Positions 50,976-60,289 of a DNA stretch of 64,000 bases are shown here, piece after piece (position 1 is the stretch's first letter; each line of letters starts with the position of its first letter). The notes under the pieces are model-generated. The model was not told where the DNA came from. It made no database searches and saw nothing but the letters and a program-made list of their open reading frames with translations. This DNA comes from Pseudomonadota bacterium (GTDB taxonomy: Bacteria; Pseudomonadota; Gammaproteobacteria; Steroidobacterales; Steroidobacteraceae). Location: NCBI GenBank assembly GCA_023457495.1, contig JAEWLQ010000051.1:1-64000 (forward strand), written 5' to 3'. Position numbers and translations under genes: made by a program.

Positions 50976-52994
50976 TCAGCGCCAGGTGAATCGCACTCCA
51001 TCGCTGCCGTCCGGCAGCGGGCCCGGGCTGTCCGCGACGATGCGACGTGTCGCGGGATCGATGCGCAGGAAGCGATTCGTCGCGAGCGACATGAGCACGA
51101 GATCGCCGTTCGGCGTCTCTATCCACTGAAAGGACTCGGCATCGCCCGCGGCCTTGCGCGACAAGGTCGCGCCGCCGTCGGCGGCGATGCTGATGAATCT
51201 CCCCCGATGCTCGAGTGCCACCCGGCCCAGCTGCATGTCGCGCACGCGGAAGGCCGTGGGTGCGGTGGCGATGAGCGCCTCGCCTTCGACCGCGAGCCCA
51301 TGGGCCGCGCCAACGGACGCGAATCGAACTGTCTGTCCCACTGGAATCGGGCGCATCAGGCCGTGCGGATACGGTTGCTCGACCTTGAACGAATCGAACG
51401 ACGCGGTGCCGCCGTTGCCGCCCGCGTTGTTGTACGCGAACAGCGAATAACGGATGCCCTGGAACGTGCCGAGCTGGAACACCATCGTGAACGGCTCGCC
51501 GAGCGGCTGGTAGTTCTTGCCATCGAGCGAGTAGGAGAACGTGGCGCGCTCGGTGATGAAATCGCAGTCGGCGCGCAGCCAGATCTTCGTCGCGTCGATG
51601 TCGCGCGATTGCGCGCGTTCGGCCTGGTCGTCGAACTGCGTGACGCGCGTCTTGCCGCCCACGCGCTCGACGCCGATCCAGGCATACGGACGGTTGAACA
51701 GCGCGAGGCCGGCCACGTCGCCGTCGCGCATCGCGGAAGTATCGAGCAGCGCGATGGGCGAGGAACGCGGGCCGATCGAGCGCTGCGTGAGGGTATTGCG
51801 CGCGTCCCAGAGACTTGTGGCGGGTAACGCATTGAGCCGCAGGGCTCCATCCTTCAACGCCCATGCACTATCTACCGGCACGTGATTCCACTGCCAGATG
51901 TGCTGGAGGCGCGGGCCGGAGAATTCGTCGTCGCGCACGTAGGGCACGGTGACGGGCTGCGGCGTCGCGGTTTTCGGCTTCACCCAGGTGCGCGGCGTAC
52001 GCGTGAGATTCCCGGGCAACCCGAAGTACGGCCACCCATCCTGCCACGTGATCGGCGAAAGCGAGGTGAGGCGGCCCACCGAGTTGTAATCGATCATCGA
52101 ATAGCCCCACCACTCGCCGAGCGGCGTCTGGATGATTCCGCCCTGGTGCAGTGAGAGTGTGCCGGTGAGCTTGGGATCGCCGGGGCGGATCACGAAAGGC
52201 TTGCTGCGCGCCCACGCGTCGGCGAGGCGATTGCCCTGCGGCAGTCCGAAATCCTCGTCGATGCTGATCGCCTGGTTGACCTCGTACGGACCTTCCGGCT
52301 TGTCGGCGCGCGCCGCGGGCATGCGCATGCGCCCGGCGTACCACGCACTCACGATGAAGTACTTGCCGTCGATCTTGTAGAAGTGCACGCCTTCGCCCAT
52401 GCCCGCCGTCTCGGGGATGATCTCGCGTTCCGTGCCGGGGACGATGTCGTCGAGCGTGTCATTGAGCTGGGCGAACTTGATGCCGCGATAGCCCCAGATC
52501 ACGTAGACCTTGCCGTCGTCGTCGAACAGCACCGACAGGTCGTGCAGCGTGCGTTTCATCTGGCGGTGCTGCCAGGGGCCGCGCGGATCCTTCGCGCTGA
52601 AGATCTGCGTGGTGTGCTTGTTCACGTTGCTGAAGATGTAGAACGTGCCGTCGTGATAACGGAACGAGGGCGCCCAGATTCCCTGGCCGTAGACGTTCTT
52701 GCCGTCCTCGAGCCGGAATTCGGGGCCGAGGTCCAGGCGCTGCATCGCGTAGCTCATGAATTCCCAGTTCACGAGATCTTTCGAGCGCAGCACGGGAAGG
52801 CCCGGCATCGAGTGCATCGTCGTGCCGGTGAGGTAGAAGTCCTCGCCGACGCGGATCATGTCCGGGTCGGAGAACTCTTCGTAGAAGAGGGGATTGGTGA
52901 AGGTCCCGTTGCCGTTGTCCGGCGTCCAGGTTTGCGCGTGCGCGGTCAGCGAGACAGCCAGCAGCGCGGCTGCCAGCACGGATACGGATCGCAT
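50976..52994 (-). CDS. Secreted GH43 glycoside hydrolase
   Basis: 672 aa; signal peptide LLAVSLTAHAQ. The five-bladed propeller core shows the GH43 residues: base Asp in FSDPDMIRVGEDFYL, pKa Asp region in LHDLSVLFDDDGKVYVIWGY, acid Glu in GMGEGVHFYKIDGKYF, plus WAPSFRYHDGTFYIFS. A C-terminal beta-sandwich (~350-530) and a last beta-rich domain (~545-672) follow. Acts as beta-xylosidase or alpha-L-arabinofuranosidase; the long C-terminal beta-sandwich suits the xylosidase branch. Confidence 0.9.
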   Translation of the reverse strand: MRSVSVLAAALLAVSLTAHAQTWTPDNGNGTFTNPLFYEEFSDPDMIRVGEDFYLTGTTMHSMPGLPVLRSKDLVNWEFMSYAMQRLDLGPEFRLEDGKNVYGQGIWAPSFRYHDGTFYIFSNVNKHTTQIFSAKDPRGPWQHRQMKRTLHDLSVLFDDDGKVYVIWGYRGIKFAQLNDTLDDIVPGTEREIIPETAGMGEGVHFYKIDGKYFIVSAWYAGRMRMPAARADKPEGPYEVNQAISIDEDFGLPQGNRLADAWARSKPFVIRPGDPKLTGTLSLHQGGIIQTPLGEWWGYSMIDYNSVGRLTSLSPITWQDGWPYFGLPGNLTRTPRTWVKPKTATPQPVTVPYVRDDEFSGPRLQHIWQWNHVPVDSAWALKDGALRLNALPATSLWDARNTLTQRSIGPRSSPIALLDTSAMRDGDVAGLALFNRPYAWIGVERVGGKTRVTQFDDQAERAQSRDIDATKIWLRADCDFITERATFSYSLDGKNYQPLGEPFTMVFQLGTFQGIRYSLFAYNNAGGNGGTASFDSFKVEQPYPHGLMRPIPVGQTVRFASVGAAHGLAVEGEALIATAPTAFRVRDMQLGRVALEHRGRFISIAADGGATLSRKAAGDAESFQWIETPNGDLVLMSLATNRFLRIDPATRRIVADSPGPLPDGSDGVRFTWR

Positions 52995-53095
52995 GATGTG
53001 TTCACTCCCTCTGCGCCGGAGTGTAGGGCGCTGCGCGGCCGATCACGATCCGAACCGCCGGCTATTTCATACGAGTTTCCGTATCACGCGAAGGA

Positions 53096-53302
53096 TCAGT
53101 GCTTGCGATTACGCAGCGCGGTCGCGCGCGGCGCCTCGTGCCAGTGCTTGCGCTCCGTGAAAAACGCCGGCTGCGCCTGGGCGCGTTTCGGCACCGGCTG
53201 CGCGAGCAGGTAGCGGTCGCCGAGCCAGGACACGGCGGTCTGCAACGCCAGGCCGTAGTCGTATTTCGGCAGGGGAAGGACGATTTCCTTGGGTCGTTTC
53301 AT
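53096..53302 (-). CDS. Small 'AVSWLGDRYLLA' family protein, paralogue 1
   Basis: 68 aa, ribosome site AAAGGAG. Core YGLALQTAVSWLGDRYLLAQ then PV and a basic tail with FFTERKHW. A clear paralogue is at 57241-57429. No known family recognised. Confidence 0.75.
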   Translation of the reverse strand: MKRPKEIVLPLPKYDYGLALQTAVSWLGDRYLLAQPVPKRAQAQPAFFTERKHWHEAPRATALRNRKH

Positions 53303-53435
53303 ATGGAATGCTCCTTTGGTCTCGACGTTAAGGCGCCGGGACTGAACTCAAGCTGAAGACGGCTGTGAAAGCGGTCACCGACTCGAGATCCTGGTCAGTT
53401 TAACTTTGCTTACCCGTAGCCCCTGGACACACTCA

Positions 53436-54467
53436 GTGAAACCCGTAGTCGCAACGATCACTGCGTTCTTCGCGGTCAGCCTGCTGGCGATGCAGCCGGC
53501 GGCCGCGGCCCCCGCGCCGGACTATCTGTCGCGCGCGGACGTGCGCGAATTCATCGATTCGATGCGCGACGACTACGGCATCGATGCATCGGACCTCACG
53601 CGGATTTTCCGTGCCGCGCGCTTCCAGCCGTCGGTCGTGAGACTGATCGGTCCAATGCCGAGCTCCGCGCCGTCTCCGGCCCGCTCGTATGAGCGCTATC
53701 GATCGAAGTTCCTGACGCCCAGGCTGATCTCCGCGGGCGCGCAGTTCTGGGAGCAGCACGCCGACGTGCTGAGCCGCGCCGAAGAGGAATTCGGAATTCC
53801 GCCGGAGCTGATCCTCGGCATCATCGGCGTGGAGACTCACTACGGCAGCAACACCGGATCGTTCCGCGCGGTCGATGCGCTCGCGACCATCGCCTTCGAC
53901 GGGCCCCGGCGCCAGGATTTCTTCCGCGAGGAACTGAAGGAACTCCTGCTGCTCGCGCGTGAGAAGGGAATCGACCCGCTCGAAATCAAAGGTTCGTATG
54001 CCGGCGCCGTGGGCTTGCCGCAGTTCATGCCGTCCAGCTACCGCAAGTACGCGGTGGACTACGACGGCGACGGTGTCGTCGACCTGCGCGGCAGCGCCGC
54101 CGACGCGATCGGCAGCGTCGCGAACTACATGAAGGCATTCGGCTGGGTTACCGGCGAACCGCCGAAGGCGCCGGTGCGTCTCCTGCCGGGCAGCGAGACG
54201 GAGCTGGTCAGCGGCCTCGCGCGCATCCACGACGTGCTGGAAGTGCAGAACCGCGGCGTGGTTTTCTCGGGACGCGAACCGCCGGCCGGACCCATTTCGA
54301 TCTTCGAGCTGCCCACGCCCGGAATGCCGTCGAAGTTCTACGCGGGCTTCAACAATTTCGAAGTGCTCACGCGTTACAACCGCTCCACGTTCTACGCGTC
54401 CGCGGTGCTCGAGCTCGGTGAGGCGATCCGCAAATCGCGCGACCGCGTACTCGCCGGACGACTCTGA
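53436..54467 (+). CDS. mltB: Lytic murein transglycosylase B
   Basis: About 343 aa (GTG 53436; a TTG at 53406 is possible). Signal peptide TITAFFAVSLLAMQPAAAA. Catalytic Glu in GIIGVETHYGSNTG; VGLPQFMPSSYRKYAVDYDG and NYMKAFGW are MltB signatures. Cleaves the MurNAc-GlcNAc bond in peptidoglycan to give 1,6-anhydro ends. No lipobox is seen, so it may be a soluble form (Slt35-like). Confidence 0.93.
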   Translation: MKPVVATITAFFAVSLLAMQPAAAAPAPDYLSRADVREFIDSMRDDYGIDASDLTRIFRAARFQPSVVRLIGPMPSSAPSPARSYERYRSKFLTPRLISAGAQFWEQHADVLSRAEEEFGIPPELILGIIGVETHYGSNTGSFRAVDALATIAFDGPRRQDFFREELKELLLLAREKGIDPLEIKGSYAGAVGLPQFMPSSYRKYAVDYDGDGVVDLRGSAADAIGSVANYMKAFGWVTGEPPKAPVRLLPGSETELVSGLARIHDVLEVQNRGVVFSGREPPAGPISIFELPTPGMPSKFYAGFNNFEVLTRYNRSTFYASAVLELGEAIRKSRDRVLAGRL

Positions 54468-54622
54468 CTACCCTCTGCTGAGCGCCGCGGCTGCCCCAAT
54501 GGCGTGCAGCTTCGGCGGCCGCACTTCTTCCCGGTGCGCGATTACGTCCTGAAGGGGCTTGTTAGGCCCCAAACACGCTGGCATGCCGCTTGCTCCTGTT
54601 CACTCGACAACGGAGTGAACGC

Positions 54623-55048
54623 ATGACGAACGAAGACATCGCGCGGATCCAGCAGAGCTGGTACTCGGTCGCCCCGGTGAAGCGCGTCGCAGCCGAGCTT
54701 TTCTATGTGAAATTGTTCGAGCTGGATCCGACGCTCAAGCTACTTTTCAGCGACGACCTGAAACTGCGCCAGCAAAAATTCCTGCAACTCATGGATGCCA
54801 CGGTCAACGGCCTCGAGCGGGTCGACGTGCTCCTGCCCGCGATCCGCGAGCTCGGTATCCGCCACCCCCTGTTCGGCGACAGCGACGATCACCATGGCAC
54901 GGTGGCCGCGGCGCTGATGTGGACGCTGGAGAAGTGTCTGCGCAAGGATCTCACGCCCGAGCTGCGCTCCGCGTGGATCAAGACCTTCGGGGTCCTATCG
55001 CAGAACCTGAGAACTTCGCCCTGGGTGACCGAATCGCAGGCGGCGTGA
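54623..55048 (+). CDS. Globin-domain protein
   Basis: 141 aa from ATG 54623 (ribosome site GGAG). LFYVKLFELDPTLKLLF and ELGIRHPLFGDSDDHHGTVA (proximal His) then LMWTLEKCL show the single-domain globin of flavohaemoglobin type. Binds haem; likely NO or O2 handling. A GGGGC-N7-GCCCC stem-loop lies upstream at 54554-54570. Confidence 0.87.
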   Translation: MTNEDIARIQQSWYSVAPVKRVAAELFYVKLFELDPTLKLLFSDDLKLRQQKFLQLMDATVNGLERVDVLLPAIRELGIRHPLFGDSDDHHGTVAAALMWTLEKCLRKDLTPELRSAWIKTFGVLSQNLRTSPWVTESQAA

Positions 55049-55135
55049 ATCCGGCCCCTCGGGGCCGACTTGAATTTCGGGCGCGAATTTCCCATCTTGG
55101 GCCGGTCGGTCCCGGCCAGTGCTGCGTAGCCCAAG

Positions 55136-56239
55136 ATGAAGACGAATCAACGCCTTTCCTCGCTGCTCCCGATCCTGCTCGGCGTGACGGTGGCCGCCGC
55201 CGGCCTGTTCGCGACCGGGTGCACTCAACGCGTCGAGGCCTCGCCGCGACCCATCACCCCGCGCGGTCAGCTCACCGAGGAGGAGCGGTCGAACATCGAC
55301 GTCTTCGAAACCTGGAAAGGCTCGGTGGTGTTCATCACCACCACCGAACGCGTGCGGGATTTCTGGTCGCGCAACGTGTTGAGCGTGCCGCGCGGCACGG
55401 GCTCCGGGTTCGTCTGGGATGACCAGGGCCACATCGTCACCAACATGCACGTCATCGCGGGCGCGGCGGAAGCGACCGTCAAGCTGGCCGATGGCAGCGA
55501 CTACCCCGCGTCGCTGGTGGGCGTGAGCGCGGCGCACGACATCGCGGTGTTGAAAATCGCGCTGACGGACAAGTCGCAGGTTCCCCTCGCCGTGGGAACC
55601 AGCGACGCCCTGCGCGTAGGTCAGAAGGTGTTCGCCATCGGCAATCCCTTCGGCCTCGACTGGACGCTCACCACCGGCATCGTGTCGGCGCTCGGCCGCT
55701 CGCTCGACAACGAGCGCGGCGTGATCCGCCACCTGATCCAGACCGACGCGGCGATCAATCCGGGAAATTCCGGCGGACCGCTGCTCGACAGCGCGGGACG
55801 TCTCATCGGCGTGAACACGGCTATCTACAGCCCCTCCGGCGCGAGCGCGGGCGTGGGCTTCGCGGTGCCGGTCGACACCGTGAATCGAGTCGTGCCGCAG
55901 ATCATCGCGCACGGGAGTTATTCGCCACCCACCCTCGACGTGGAAGCCGACGACATGCTGAGCCGCGCGGTCGCGCGCCAGCTCGGCGTGCAGGGCGTCG
56001 CGGTGCTGCGCGGAGCGGCGCCGTTCCGCGGCGCGCGGCTCGGCACGCGCAACATGATCGTGCCGGGCGACGTCATCCTCTCGGTGGAGGGCAAGAAGGT
56101 GACCACCGCCGCGCAGCTCGCCGCCATCCTCGACGACTACAAGGCCGGTAGCGAGGTGGGCGTCGAGGTCTGGCGCGAGGGGAAACAGGTCCAGCTTCGC
56201 GCGAAGCTCAAGGCGGACGCGGAGTCCGGCGGAAGATAG
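55136..56239 (+). CDS. HtrA/Deg-type serine protease
   Basis: 367 aa; lipobox-like GLFATGC. Triad: His in IVTNMHVIAG, Asp in AAHDIAVLKI, Ser in INPGNSGGPLL. One PDZ domain at the end (GDVILSVEGKKVTTAAQLAA). A DegS/DegQ-type quality-control protease of the periplasm, apparently lipid-anchored. Confidence 0.92.
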   Translation: MKTNQRLSSLLPILLGVTVAAAGLFATGCTQRVEASPRPITPRGQLTEEERSNIDVFETWKGSVVFITTTERVRDFWSRNVLSVPRGTGSGFVWDDQGHIVTNMHVIAGAAEATVKLADGSDYPASLVGVSAAHDIAVLKIALTDKSQVPLAVGTSDALRVGQKVFAIGNPFGLDWTLTTGIVSALGRSLDNERGVIRHLIQTDAAINPGNSGGPLLDSAGRLIGVNTAIYSPSGASAGVGFAVPVDTVNRVVPQIIAHGSYSPPTLDVEADDMLSRAVARQLGVQGVAVLRGAAPFRGARLGTRNMIVPGDVILSVEGKKVTTAAQLAAILDDYKAGSEVGVEVWREGKQVQLRAKLKADAESGGR

Positions 56240-56314
56240 TCCAATTAGTTAGCGCGGCCCGGATCTGGGATTCCGTTCACGCAAGTTTGCCCGTCCTTTT
56301 CCTAGGATGTGCGC

Positions 56315-56884
56315 ATGTTCGGGAAGGATCCGGAATCGCGGGACTTCGTCATCGGATTGACGCTCACCTGTCTGATCGCGGGCGGCTTTTTCGCATACGC
56401 GCATTGGGGCGCGCCCGCCAAGGCCGAATTGGGCGCGATCCAGGATCCGCACCTGCAGCCGCGCCCGCGGCAGCACGAGCGCGTGCATCATGCTTCGGCA
56501 GATGCGCCGCGCGAGTCCTCCTCGGTCATCGCGACTGTGTACGAGTGTCATGACGAAAACGGACGAGTGCTGAGCGATCAGCCGTGCGGTGAGGGTGCGC
56601 GGGTTCGGGAAGTGGCGCTGCCCAATCTCATGACCGCGAATTCGCGGCTCGAATCTTCCGCGGGAGCGGTCGCGCCGACGGATTCCGCCCGCCCGCGTAT
56701 TCCTCGCGCGAGGCTCGAGCGCGCCGTGAGCCGGAAGGACCGCACCTGCGCATCGATCGACGAACAGGTGGATCACATCAATGCGCGCATGCGGCGTGGA
56801 TACACGGACTGGGAAGGCGAGCAATTGAGACAACGGCTGCGCGAATTGAGCGACCAACGCTGGGAAGCGGACTGCCGGAAGTAG
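56315..56884 (+). CDS. DUF4124-like membrane-anchored protein
   Basis: 189 aa from ATG 56315 (AGGA seven bases upstream; the GTG at 56309 is too close to it). TM anchor FVIGLTLTCLIAGGFFAYAH; then TVYECHDENGRVLSDQPCGE, a DUF4124-type motif, and a Cys-bearing charged C-terminus (KDRTCASIDEQVDHINARMR). Function unknown. Confidence 0.72.
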   Translation: MFGKDPESRDFVIGLTLTCLIAGGFFAYAHWGAPAKAELGAIQDPHLQPRPRQHERVHHASADAPRESSSVIATVYECHDENGRVLSDQPCGEGARVREVALPNLMTANSRLESSAGAVAPTDSARPRIPRARLERAVSRKDRTCASIDEQVDHINARMRRGYTDWEGEQLRQRLRELSDQRWEADCRK

Positions 56885-56933
56885 CGCCCGGAGTCGCGAC
56901 TCCGGAACGGTAAGCGCCGGGCGTGGTCCACTC

Positions 56934-57239
56934 GTGATGCCGGCGGAACCGGATCCGCTCAAACTAGCCACAGCACTGCAGCGCAGCAAGCGCTGGCTCA
57001 TCGGGGCCGCGGCGTTCGTCAGGTTTGGCGGAGACGGCGATGTCCCCGTGCAACCGGAAGCCGAAAGACTGCGCGCCAACCGCACGTTGTGCATGTATGG
57101 CAGGGACGAGACGGATTCGCTGTGTCCGCTGCTGCCGCATGCCAGCGTCGAGGCCCTCGCGATGCCGGGCGGTCATCATTTCGACGGCGCGTACGAGCAG
57201 ATCGTGTCCGTCATCGTCGAGCGCGCCACGGCGCACTGA
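56934..57239 (+). pseudogene. VirJ/AcvB-type virulence protein, C-terminal remnant
   Basis: FVRFGGDGDVPVQPEAERL, LCMYGRDETDSLCPLL and VEALAMPGGHHFDGAYEQIV are the C-terminus of VirJ/AcvB-type alpha/beta hydrolases. The N-terminal nucleophile region is missing, so only about 85 codons of a protein of more than 200 remain. Confidence 0.72.
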
Positions 57240-57240
57240 C

Positions 57241-57429
57241 CTAGTGGTTTGGCGAAGTCTTCGGATGCCAGCCGCGGGTCGTGGTGAAGAAAGGCCGGCG
57301 TTCCTCCTTCCGACGCCTGACAGGGTCGGCGAGCAGATAGCGGTCGCCCAGCCAGGAAACGGCGTTACGCAGGGCCGCGTTGTAATCGTGCTGCGGGAGG
57401 ACGCGGTTGGATTTTTCGGGACTCGTCAT
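57241..57429 (-). CDS. Small 'AVSWLGDRYLLA' family protein, paralogue 2
   Basis: 62 aa from ATG 57429 (ribosome site GGAG). HDYNAALRNAVSWLGDRYLL then ADPV and FFTTTRGWHP match the protein at 53096. Same strand as the GlxA-type gene upstream. Function unknown. Confidence 0.75.
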   Translation of the reverse strand: MTSPEKSNRVLPQHDYNAALRNAVSWLGDRYLLADPVRRRKEERRPFFTTTRGWHPKTSPNH

Positions 57430-57517
57430 TTCAGGCTCCAGTGCTGACGAGTCGATGATGCGCGACGGATATGTCGCCCGTGTTTCGAAAGTGTGGTGAT
57501 TCGTTAAGAGAAACTGA

Positions 57518-58591
57518 TCATCCCCACGGCGCGAGCGTTCGGCCGTCCACCATCGGGGCGTCGACATTCCAGCGGGGCCGCTCGCGGACTCGATTCTCAC
57601 TGGCGTGATGGAATTTCCAGCGGTACTCCGCCGGCGACAGGCCGATCACGCGCTTGAAGACCCGCCGGAACGCGCCGGTGTCTTCGTAGCCCACGGCCGT
57701 CGCGATCTGTTCGACGGTTTCGCGCGTGAATTCCAGCCGTTCGCGGCCGCGCGCGATGCGCAGGCGCTGCTGGTATTCGCCGGGGGTCACGCCCGTGGCC
57801 GCGGTGAAGCGGCGCAGGAAGGTGCGCTCACCCAGGCCGGCGCGCGCCGCGAGGCTCGCGGCGCTGGAGGTCCTCGCGGGATCTGCCTGCAGCCAGTGCT
57901 GCACGTTCAGGACGGCCTTGTCTCCATGCTGGAGCCGCGGCGCGAAGTTGCCGAAGTAGCGCTGCTCGCGCCCGCGCGGGTCCATGAGCATGAAATGCGC
58001 CGTGCTGCTCATCACCGTCGCGCCGAGGAATCGCTCCACGAGCTTGAGGCCCATGTCCGCCCAGGCGAGCACGCCGCCGGCCGTGATGAGATCGTGGTCG
58101 TCGATCACGAGCAGGTCCGGGTTCACGGCGATGTCGGGAAAGCGCCGCTGCAGCTCTTCGGCGAACATCCAGTGCGTGGTCGCGCGCCGGCCGGCCAGCA
58201 AGCCGGAATCCGCCAGCAGGAACACGCCGCCGCACACCGCGGCCACGGTCGCGCCCGCGGCGTGTTGTTCGCGCACCCATGCGACGCATTCCGGCGCCAT
58301 GCGCGGCTGCGGTGGCGCGATCTGGCACGCCGGCAGGATCACGACTTCCGGCGCGCGGCCCGTACCGGCCGACGATTCGAAGGAGCACTGTAGTTTGCCC
58401 CGCTCGGCGAATTGCCAATGCGTCACGCGCATGACGGGATCCATCGATCCCGAGTGCTGACGCGCGAAGTAGTCAGCGTAGCTGAACAGATCCGTGAGTC
58501 CGTGAATCGACGTGGCCTGCGATCCGGCGAACTGCGCGATGGCGATCTCGATCGGCCGGTGGTTTGTCAGTTTCGGCTTGTTATTTGTCAC
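57518..58591 (-). CDS. GlxA-type AraC regulator (DJ-1/PfpI + HTH)
   Basis: 357 aa. N-terminal DJ-1/PfpI-like domain with a Cys in VAAVCGGVFLLADSGLL; C-terminal AraC HTH (ASLAARAGLGERTFLRRFTA, QRLRIARGRERLEFTRETVE, YEDTGAFRRVFKRVIGLSPA). GlxA-type regulators control uptake or stress genes. It diverges from the alpha/beta hydrolase gene. Confidence 0.92.
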   Translation of the reverse strand: MTNNKPKLTNHRPIEIAIAQFAGSQATSIHGLTDLFSYADYFARQHSGSMDPVMRVTHWQFAERGKLQCSFESSAGTGRAPEVVILPACQIAPPQPRMAPECVAWVREQHAAGATVAAVCGGVFLLADSGLLAGRRATTHWMFAEELQRRFPDIAVNPDLLVIDDHDLITAGGVLAWADMGLKLVERFLGATVMSSTAHFMLMDPRGREQRYFGNFAPRLQHGDKAVLNVQHWLQADPARTSSAASLAARAGLGERTFLRRFTAATGVTPGEYQQRLRIARGRERLEFTRETVEQIATAVGYEDTGAFRRVFKRVIGLSPAEYRWKFHHASENRVRERPRWNVDAPMVDGRTLAPWG

Positions 58592-58635
58592 TTTCCGCCA
58601 TCCCCTGCCGCAAGCCTCGCCGATATCTTGCGTGA

Positions 58636-59451
58636 ATGAAAGAAGAAACCATCACCGGGCGCGGCGGCACGCAACTCCATCTGCGATCGTGGCGCCCCGA
58701 AATGGCGCAGGCCATCGTCGTCATCGTGCACGGCGTGAATTCACACGGCGGTCAATACCGGTGGACAGGCGAAGAGCTGGCGAAGGCCGGATTCGCGGTG
58801 TACGCCCACGACCACCGGGGCCGCGGCGAGTCGGCCGGCCCGCGCTTCTATATAGAAGATGTGTCTGACTACACGGAAGACCTGGGCACGGTGATCGCGC
58901 TCGCGAAATCCCGCCATCCGGGGCTGCGCGTGTTCGTGCTGGGGCACAGCGCGGGCGGTGTGATCTCATGCACCTGGGCGCTGGACCATCAGAACGAAAT
59001 CGCAGGCTTCATCTGCGAAAGTTTCGCCTACCGCGTACCCGCGCCCGCGCCGGTGCTCGCGCTCGTGCGCCTCCTGGGCCGGATCGCGCCCAAGCTGCCG
59101 GTGCTGAAACTCAAGATGAAGGACTTCACGCGCGATCCGCGGGCGCTCGCCGCGCTCGAGGCGGATCCGTTGTGCAAGGGCGAGGTGCAGCCGGCGGGCA
59201 CCGTGGCGGCGCTGCTGAAAGCCACCGACCGCATGAAAGCGGAATTCGGCACGCTGAAGCTTCCGCTGCTGATCATGCACGGCACTCTGGATAAGGCGAC
59301 GGTCCCCGCGGGCAGCCGCGAGTTCTACGAACACGCAGGCTCGACCGACAAGACGCTCAAACTATACGAAGGTCACTTCCACGATCTGCTCAACGACATC
59401 GGCAAGGAGGAAGTGCTGGCCGAGATCGTCGCCTGGATCCGCGCACGTTAG
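58636..59451 (+). CDS. Alpha/beta hydrolase (monoacylglycerol lipase-like)
   Basis: 271 aa; VHGVNSHGGQYRWTGEEL, DHRGRGES, nucleophile Ser in LGHSAGG, Asp in HGTLDKATVPAGS, His in YEGHFHDLLND. The S33/monoacylglycerol lipase group (PldB-like). Precedes the chloroperoxidase-like gene by 10 bp. Confidence 0.88.
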   Translation: MKEETITGRGGTQLHLRSWRPEMAQAIVVIVHGVNSHGGQYRWTGEELAKAGFAVYAHDHRGRGESAGPRFYIEDVSDYTEDLGTVIALAKSRHPGLRVFVLGHSAGGVISCTWALDHQNEIAGFICESFAYRVPAPAPVLALVRLLGRIAPKLPVLKLKMKDFTRDPRALAALEADPLCKGEVQPAGTVAALLKATDRMKAEFGTLKLPLLIMHGTLDKATVPAGSREFYEHAGSTDKTLKLYEGHFHDLLNDIGKEEVLAEIVAWIRAR

Positions 59452-59461
59452 GAGTTCCACC

Positions 59462-60289
59462 ATGCCGCTTTTCAAGACCCGCGAGGGCGTCGAGATCTTC
59501 TACAAGGACTGGGGCAGTGGTAAGCCACTCGTGTTCCACCATGGCTGGCCGCTGTCCGCCGACGACTGGGACGCGCAGCTCATGTTCTTCCTGTCGAAGG
59601 GCTTCCGGGTCATCGCGCACGATCGCCGCGGACATGGCCGATCCTCGCAGACCTTCGACGGCAACGAGATGGATACGTACGCGTCCGACGTCGCGCAGCT
59701 CGTGGCGCACCTGGATCTGAAGGGTGCGGTCCACATCGGACATTCCACCGGCGGTGGCGAGGTCGCGCGTTACGTCGCGCGTCATGGCGCGGGTCGGGTC
59801 GCGAAAGCGGTGCTCATCGGCGCGGTGCCGCCGGTTATGGTCAAGAGCGAGAAGAATCCGGGTGGTCTGCCACTCGAGGTGTTCGATGGCTTTCGCGCGG
59901 CGCTCATCGCGAATCGCGCGCAGTTCTACCGCGACGTGCCTTCGGGGCCGTTCTACGGATTCAATCGGCCGGGCGCGAAGGTCCTTACCGGCGTCATCGA
60001 CAACTGGTGGCGCCAGGGGATGATGGGCGGCATCAAGCCGCAGTACGACTGCATCAAGGCGTTCTCGGAAACGGACTTCACCGCGGATCTAGGCAACATC
60101 GACGTGCCGACCCTGGTGCTGCATGGCGATGACGACCAGATCGTGCCGTTCGCCGACTCCGCGCCGCTTTCTGCCAAACTACTGAAGAAAGGTACGCTCA
60201 AGGTCTACCCGGGCCTGGGTCACGGGATCTGCACGATCAACGCAGACCTCGTGAACGCGGACCTGCTCGCGTTCATCACGTCGGGCTGA
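59462..60289 (+). CDS. Alpha/beta hydrolase (cofactor-free haloperoxidase-like)
   Basis: 275 aa. FHHGWPLSADDWDAQLMFFL, AHDRRGHGRSSQ, Ser in GHSTGGGEVARYVARHG, Asp in HGDDDQIVPF, His in GLGHGICTIN. The pattern is the non-haem chloroperoxidase / arylesterase group, acting on esters or forming peracids. Converges on SIR2 with a 14-bp overlap. Confidence 0.9.
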   Translation: MPLFKTREGVEIFYKDWGSGKPLVFHHGWPLSADDWDAQLMFFLSKGFRVIAHDRRGHGRSSQTFDGNEMDTYASDVAQLVAHLDLKGAVHIGHSTGGGEVARYVARHGAGRVAKAVLIGAVPPVMVKSEKNPGGLPLEVFDGFRAALIANRAQFYRDVPSGPFYGFNRPGAKVLTGVIDNWWRQGMMGGIKPQYDCIKAFSETDFTADLGNIDVPTLVLHGDDDQIVPFADSAPLSAKLLKKGTLKVYPGLGHGICTINADLVNADLLAFITSG

